DNA of 11,026 bases from Microbacteriaceae bacterium (GTDB taxonomy: Bacteria > Actinomycetota > Actinomycetes > Actinomycetales > Microbacteriaceae). The stretch lies in the NCBI GenBank assembly GCA_025463615.1, contig JAODAU010000434.1:1-11026 (forward strand), read 5' to 3'. The translations under genes and the position numbers were made by a program. The notes beneath the pieces were generated by a model, which was not told where the DNA came from, ran no database searches, and saw only the letters and a list, made by a program, of their open reading frames with translations. Positions 7,941 through 11,026 of this stretch are shown in pieces (position 1 is the stretch's first letter; every line of letters begins with the position of its first letter).

Positions 7941-9218
7941 GTGTTCGAGGACGACGTTACTGTCCCAGCGGGATGGTACCCGGACCCCATGGGGCTCCCC
8001 CAACTGCGCTGGTGGAACAACCATGCGTGGACTGAGCTGACCACCGAGGCGCGCGCGCCCGTGGTGATGCAGCAGCAGGTCACGTCCAACCCCGCTCGCC
8101 GCGTGCTCTACGCGGACGACGAGGAGGAGGAGATCTTCCCCACGCGTCGCCAGCAGCGTGAGCAGCGCGAGCGGGAAGAGGAGTACCGCAGCCTCGCCAC
8201 CGATGAGGACGAGGCGCGCGACGCCATCGCCGGCCACGTGCCGCTCTCCACCGGGCTGCGCGAGATCGACGCGCCGGTCGTCGACGCGCCCGTCGCGGAG
8301 GCGGCTGCCGCCGAGGCGCCCGTCGCCGAGGTGCCCGTCGCCCAGACGCCCGTCGCCGAGACCCCGGTCGCCGCGGCACCGGAGCAGGCTCCCGTCGAGA
8401 CCCCGGTCGCGGCATCCTCCCAGGCCACCGCACCGGCGGCCGCGCCCGACCGCGCGCTCATCGACGAGGGCGACGCCGGCGTCTCCGAGACCTTCGACGA
8501 CATCTTCCTGCCGCGCTCGGCCACGAACTCCGTCTCGTCGCCGTTCGCGCAGTACGACAGGGAGCGGACCGCGGATGCCGCGACCACCCGCGCCACCACC
8601 ATCCCGCGCCTCGGCATCTACACCGCGCCCGTCTGGATCATCGCCCTGCTGCCCCTGGTGCAGCTCGTGGGCGGCCTGCTGATCCTGCTCGGAATCGGCG
8701 CCGTCTCCAGCATGGCCGTCACCATCGCCCTGCTCGTGGCGCCGTACATCGTCGTCATCCTGCTCGCCATCGCCGACCGGGCCATGCTCAAGCGCATGGG
8801 CCACGAGCACACGGCCCACTGGGCATGGGCGATCCTGTCGGCGCCGGTCTACCTGATCGCCCGGTCGATGGCGCTCAGCCGCACCGGTGGCCTCGGGCTC
8901 GCCCCGCTGCTCGTCTGGGCGGCGCTGGGCATGCTTCAGGTCGCGTCGATCCTCGTCGTGCCGGGCATGCTCATCTCGATCCTGCCGACCGTCTTCTCGG
9001 CCCAGGCCGAGCAGTCCGTGTCGTCGGAGGCCGCGATCATCGGCGCCGACCTCACCGTGACCTGCCCGACGCCGCCGCCGGTGCTCATCGGCACGTCGTT
9101 CACCTGCTCGGCCACGTCGACCGCGGGTCACGACCTCAAGGTCACCGTGAGCCTGCAGCGCGCCAACGGCTGGATCGACTGGCGCGTGGACGACTGGGGC
9201 AACACCTTCGCTAAGTAG
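7941..9218 (+). CDS. DUF2510 membrane protein with Ala/Pro-rich linker and DUF4333-like tail
   Basis: The 425-aa protein starts with a DUF2510 motif (about residues 8-35: AGWYPDPMG, then RWWNNHAWTEL), a short Trp-rich module common in actinobacterial membrane proteins. A very acidic and charged stretch follows (58-95), then a low-complexity Ala/Pro/Val repeat (111-158). Hydrophobic segments lie at about 229-252, 257-279, 295-310 (weaker) and 320-345. The last 55 residues (VTCPTPPPVLIGTSFTCSAT, then DWRVDDWG) resemble DUF4333, with a Cys375/Cys389 pair that would suit a disulfide outside the cell. With three membrane segments the tail would be outside and DUF2510 inside; with four, both would be inside. 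Function is unknown; a cell-envelope role is inference. Start is GTG with a strong ribosome binding site. It ends 3 bp from the convergent 131-aa gene. Confidence 0.85.
   Translation: MFEDDVTVPAGWYPDPMGLPQLRWWNNHAWTELTTEARAPVVMQQQVTSNPARRVLYADDEEEEIFPTRRQQREQREREEEYRSLATDEDEARDAIAGHVPLSTGLREIDAPVVDAPVAEAAAAEAPVAEVPVAQTPVAETPVAAAPEQAPVETPVAASSQATAPAAAPDRALIDEGDAGVSETFDDIFLPRSATNSVSSPFAQYDRERTADAATTRATTIPRLGIYTAPVWIIALLPLVQLVGGLLILLGIGAVSSMAVTIALLVAPYIVVILLAIADRAMLKRMGHEHTAHWAWAILSAPVYLIARSMALSRTGGLGLAPLLVWAALGMLQVASILVVPGMLISILPTVFSAQAEQSVSSEAAIIGADLTVTCPTPPPVLIGTSFTCSATSTAGHDLKVTVSLQRANGWIDWRVDDWGNTFAK
8271..8411 (+). repeat. In-frame Ala-Pro-Val low-complexity repeat
   Basis: The DNA repeats variants of GCGCCCGTCGCCGAG, encoding successive APVAE, VPVAQ and TPVAE units (residues 111-157 of the DUF2510 protein). 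Such Pro/Ala linkers act as flexible spacers; unit number may vary between strains. Confidence 0.75.
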
Positions 9219-9221
9219 GCC

Positions 9222-9617
9222 TCAGGCCGCCGAGCGGATGAGTGCGAGCAGAGCCTTGCCGTAGGCCTCCGCGGCATCCGTGTCCGTGAATTCCACCGCG
9301 CGTCCGCCCAGCGTCACCTCGACCGTGTAGCCGGCCCGCAGCGCCACGAACGTGCCGCCGAGCAGCTCGCGCAGCTGGTGCTCGTGCGGCAGCCAGAGCG
9401 ACTGCTCGAGCGCCACTGAGTCGAGGGCCCACTCCGTGGTGCCGTTGAAGCCCAGGATGGTGCCCGTGTCGTACTCGTGCGCCTCCACCGTCATCTCGCT
9501 GACGATGAACACGTCGCCCTCGAAGCCGTCGCCCTCGATCGAGAACGCGTCGCCGGATGCTGGACGCCATCGGAGGCCGGCCAGTGCCAGCTCACGGGCG
9601 AGGTCGGTGGAGATCAT
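9222..9617 (-). CDS. Small conserved actinobacterial protein of unknown function
   Basis: The 131-aa protein begins MISTDLARELALAGLRWRPA and has an acidic central part (IVSEMTVEAHEYDTGTILG, then FNGTTEWALDSVALEQ) and a C-terminal LPHEHQLRELLGG region. It has no membrane segment or signal peptide. From memory, homologues in Microbacteriaceae and Streptomyces are often auto-labelled 'pilus assembly protein CpaE'. That label is not supported here: there is no Walker motif and the length is far below that of CpaE ATPases. I chose the ATG at 9617 because GATAAT lies 6 nt upstream and because the residues before it look like read-through. It is convergent with the DUF2510 gene (3-bp gap) and divergent from maltokinase. 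Confidence 0.75.
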   Translation of the reverse strand: MISTDLARELALAGLRWRPASGDAFSIEGDGFEGDVFIVSEMTVEAHEYDTGTILGFNGTTEWALDSVALEQSLWLPHEHQLRELLGGTFVALRAGYTVEVTLGGRAVEFTDTDAAEAYGKALLALIRSAA

Positions 9618-9623
9618 CCCGCC

Positions 9624-9629
9624 ATTATC
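9624..9629 (-). promoter_or_regulatory. Candidate -10 hexamer (GATAAT) of the 131-aa gene
   Basis: The minus strand reads GATAAT, one base from the consensus TATAAT, 6 nt before the ATG at 9617. Transcription would begin at the ATG itself, giving a leaderless mRNA. No matching -35 is visible. Confidence 0.55.
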
Positions 9630-9727
9630 CGCGACGAGCCTGCGCGCGGAGTGCGCGCGAGACCGTGGCCCCCGATGCAGCCGACTCGCCCTCCTGCGGT
9701 CTGTCGTGTGCTGCGACCACGGAACGT

Positions 9728-9814
9728 GGGGGCGGCGGCTTACGAATTTGCGAGGCTGAGTGTGTTCATACCCCCGTATCGCACACTCGGCTAATCGCGT
9801 AAGCCACCGCCACC
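9728..9814. repeat. Long imperfect inverted repeat (87 nt), possible structured RNA
   Basis: The outer stem pairs GGCTTACG (9737-9744) with CGTAAGCC (9798-9805) and continues outwards, with two mismatches, to 9728/9814. After an internal loop, GCTGAGTGTG (9755-9764) pairs with CACACTCGGC (9782-9791), with one G-T pair. The apex contains ATAC (9768-9771) and GTAT (9776-9779) around CCCC. The G-T pair and the non-identical outer arms look more like an RNA fold than a simple DNA palindrome. Strand, promoter and function cannot be decided from the sequence. Confidence 0.6.
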
Positions 9815-9839
9815 CAGGTGTCCCCCGGTGGTGCCTTTT
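9804..9839 (+). terminator. Possible alternative hairpin with T-run
   Basis: CCACCG (9804-9809) pairs with CGGTGG (9826-9831), with CACC/GGTG (9811-9814/9817-9820) able to pair inside. TGCC and TTTT (9836-9839) follow. The left arm is the same sequence used by the right arm of the 9728-9814 hairpin, so the two folds exclude each other. The T-run is short, so this is a weak terminator at best. Confidence 0.35.
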
Positions 9840-9992
9840 AGAGAGTAGCGAAGGTGTTCCCCAGGCCGCCTCCCCCAATACGGGGCTGCCTCGAACGGGT
9901 GTCGGCACTATGGGGGACACGTGCCCCTGTACCCCGAACACGCCCCACCTGTGCGATTCCCAAGAGGGGGTGCCATTCGGCCCAGCCGTGCG

Positions 9993-9998
9993 TAGGGT
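9993..9998 (+). promoter_or_regulatory. Candidate -10 hexamer of maltokinase
   Basis: TAGGGT fits TANNNT and would give a leader of roughly 37 nt to the ATG at 10042, in keeping with the strong ribosome binding site there. The -35 region has no good match. Confidence 0.33.
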
Positions 9999-10030
9999 GT
10001 CGAGTGGCGCAGAGGGCGCGAATCCGTTCG

Positions 10031-10035
10031 GGAGG
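10031..10035 (+). promoter_or_regulatory. Shine-Dalgarno sequence of maltokinase
   Basis: GGAGG is followed by 6 nt and then the ATG at 10042, which fixes the start and shows that this gene has a leader, unlike several of its neighbours. Confidence 0.8.
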
Positions 10036-10041
10036 TGGACC

Positions 10042-11026
10042 ATGGCAGAGGTCCCCGCCTACCTCGAACCGTGGATGGTGACGCAGCGCTGGTTCGCCGG
10101 CAAGGGTCGCACGCCGCGCCTCGAGGTGATCGGCGGGTACGTGCTCGACGCCGGGGCCGATGTCGACGCCCGCGTGCTCTTCGTGCTCGACCACGCCGAG
10201 AGCCCCCTGCTCTACCAGGTTCCCCTCACCGTGCGCTCGGCGCCCGTGCCGGGCCTCGAGCAGCGGCTGGTCGCCCGCGACGGTGACGACTACGTCTACG
10301 ACGGCCCGCACGACCCCGCCCTGGCGGGCGCGCTGCTGCGGCTCGCGCTCGACGCGGGCACCGCGGCATCCATCGACGGATCGGGCGACCCCGTCGCCAC
10401 CGGCCGCGGCGACCTGGCGGACCAGCCGCGCATCCGCTCCTCCCGCGTGCTGGGCGGCGAGCAGTCCAACACGTCGATCGTCTTCGAGATGTCGGATGCC
10501 GACGGCGGCCAGGCGCCGCCCGTGATCTGCAAGGTCTTCCGCGCCCTGCACGACGGCGAGAACCCGGACGTGGTGCTCACCGGCGCGCTCGGCGCGGCAG
10601 GCAGCCGCGTGGCCCCGCGCAGCGTCGGCAGCATCACCGGCCGCTGGCGCGACCGCTCGGCACCGGGCGGTGTCGCCACGGGTCATCTCGCGTTCGCGCA
10701 GGAGTTCTTCCCCGGCGTCGAGGACGCCTGGCGCGTCGCATCCGTCGCGATCGCCGCCGGCGAGAGCTTCGCACGGCGGGCGTACGAACTCGGGTCGATG
10801 ACGGCCGAGATGCACGCGACCCTGGCCGCGGCACTCCCCTCCGCGTCAACGACCCCGAGCGACATCGCCACCGTCGTCTCGGCCATGCGCGCGCGCTTCG
10901 AAATGGCGGCCCGCGAGGTGCCGTCGCTCGAGCAACACCGCGGGCACGTCGAGGGCGTGTACCGCGCGGCGGCCGAGAGCCCGTGGCCACCGCTGCAGCG
11001 CATCCACGGTGACTACCACCTGGGGC
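10042..11026 (+). CDS. mak: Maltokinase (5' part; C-terminus lies beyond the right edge)
   Basis: About 328 residues are visible, out of the roughly 450 usual for the family. The N-terminal cap contains the typical TQRWFAGKGR (residues 14-23). The kinase part has LGGEQSNTSIVFE and VICKVFR (probably the ATP-binding lysine), and the catalytic-loop motif HGDYH at 322-326 with Asp324 as the expected catalytic base. The window ends just after it. Maltokinase phosphorylates maltose with ATP to maltose 1-phosphate, the substrate of the GlgE maltosyltransferase, and so links trehalose (via TreS) to alpha-glucan synthesis in the cytoplasm. In many actinobacteria treS stands directly upstream or is fused; here a 424-bp spacer and a divergent unrelated gene are found instead, so this copy has its own promoter. 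Other aminoglycoside-phosphotransferase-fold kinases are less likely given the N-terminal motif. Confidence 0.92.
   Translation, partial: MAEVPAYLEPWMVTQRWFAGKGRTPRLEVIGGYVLDAGADVDARVLFVLDHAESPLLYQVPLTVRSAPVPGLEQRLVARDGDDYVYDGPHDPALAGALLRLALDAGTAASIDGSGDPVATGRGDLADQPRIRSSRVLGGEQSNTSIVFEMSDADGGQAPPVICKVFRALHDGENPDVVLTGALGAAGSRVAPRSVGSITGRWRDRSAPGGVATGHLAFAQEFFPGVEDAWRVASVAIAAGESFARRAYELGSMTAEMHATLAAALPSASTTPSDIATVVSAMRARFEMAAREVPSLEQHRGHVEGVYRAAAESPWPPLQRIHGDYHLG

Larger units (their letters stand above)
9618..10041. other. 424-bp divergent spacer, non-coding, rich in hairpins and G/C tracts
   Basis: No convincing gene lies here. The left end carries the -10 of the 131-aa gene and the right end the promoter and ribosome binding site of maltokinase. 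Between them are the long hairpin at 9728-9814, an overlapping alternative hairpin at 9804-9831 followed by TTTT, and small G/C hairpins. I count twelve runs of four or five C or G between 9669 and 9970. No TANNNT hexamer is visible on the plus strand between 9640 and 9730. The amount of structure is unusual for a spacer between divergent genes. Confidence 0.65.

Noticed and set aside
9761..9786. CRP-type operator from GTGTG and CACAC in the hairpin
   Set aside because: The arms are 17 bp apart, far more than the 6 or so of a CRP site; they are explained as stem bases of the hairpin.
9728..9814. tRNA or other standard small RNA
   Set aside because: No TPsiC-like arm, no anticodon-arm layout, and no SRP or tmRNA signature; the fold is a single long hairpin.
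9916..9920. GACAC as a WhiA site
   Set aside because: A five-base match is expected by chance many times in the window and there is no supporting context.
9222..10043. Longer 273-aa version of the 131-aa gene starting at 10043
   Set aside because: The extra 142 codons cross the hairpin-rich spacer and are not protein-like; GATAAT just upstream of 9617 and the family-like MIS start support the short form.
9838..10815. 325-codon minus-strand open frame opposite maltokinase
   Set aside because: Antisense to clear maltokinase motifs and a strong ribosome binding site; no motif of its own.

Overview
The window is GC-rich (roughly 70%) actinobacterial DNA. Codon choice, the Ada-AlkA fusion, a DUF2510 protein, a maltokinase and the short spacing between starts and -10-like hexamers fit the Microbacteriaceae (Microbacterium/Leifsonia-like); the family assignment is inference. 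I see no insertion sequence, prophage, CRISPR array, tRNA or rRNA. The genes look like ordinary chromosomal metabolism and transport; the unusual signal lies between them.

Layout. At the left edge is the 5' part of a minus-strand ribokinase. It diverges from a plus-strand Ada-AlkA fusion (alkylation-damage sensing and base excision). That gene runs convergently into aspartate ammonia-lyase (minus), overlapping its end by 32 bp. Upstream of aspartase is a minus-strand pair: a PiT phosphate transporter and a 67-aa two-helix membrane protein, joined by an ATGA stop/start overlap. A plus-strand family 2 glycosyltransferase diverges from pit. It converges on a two-gene minus-strand operon of alpha/beta hydrolases (HSL-type esterase first, then a second fold member), with both stop codons inside one CTAG. 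Next come a 251-bp divergent spacer, a plus-strand DUF2510/multi-helix protein ending in a DUF4333-like tail, and a convergent minus-strand 131-aa conserved protein. A 424-bp divergent spacer then leads to the 5' part of maltokinase, which runs off the right edge.

Regulation and structure. The pit promoter region carries what looks like a PhoP PHO box: two GTTCACC heptamers 22 bp apart, with a degenerate 11-nt unit between them, just upstream of a -10-like hexamer. The two larger divergent spacers are full of nested inverted repeats and G/C pentamer tracts. The most striking are an imperfect 87-nt hairpin at 9728-9814 and a run of three dyads at 7727-7880. Divergent spacers do not need terminators, so these are the best candidates here for an undescribed RNA or regulatory element. 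Across the whole window GGATGC/GCATCC is unexpectedly common compared with GGACGC/GCGTCC.

Functional links: phosphate uptake (pit plus small partner) is probably under phosphate control. Maltokinase belongs to the trehalose-to-glycogen GlgE pathway. The remaining genes look like independent units.
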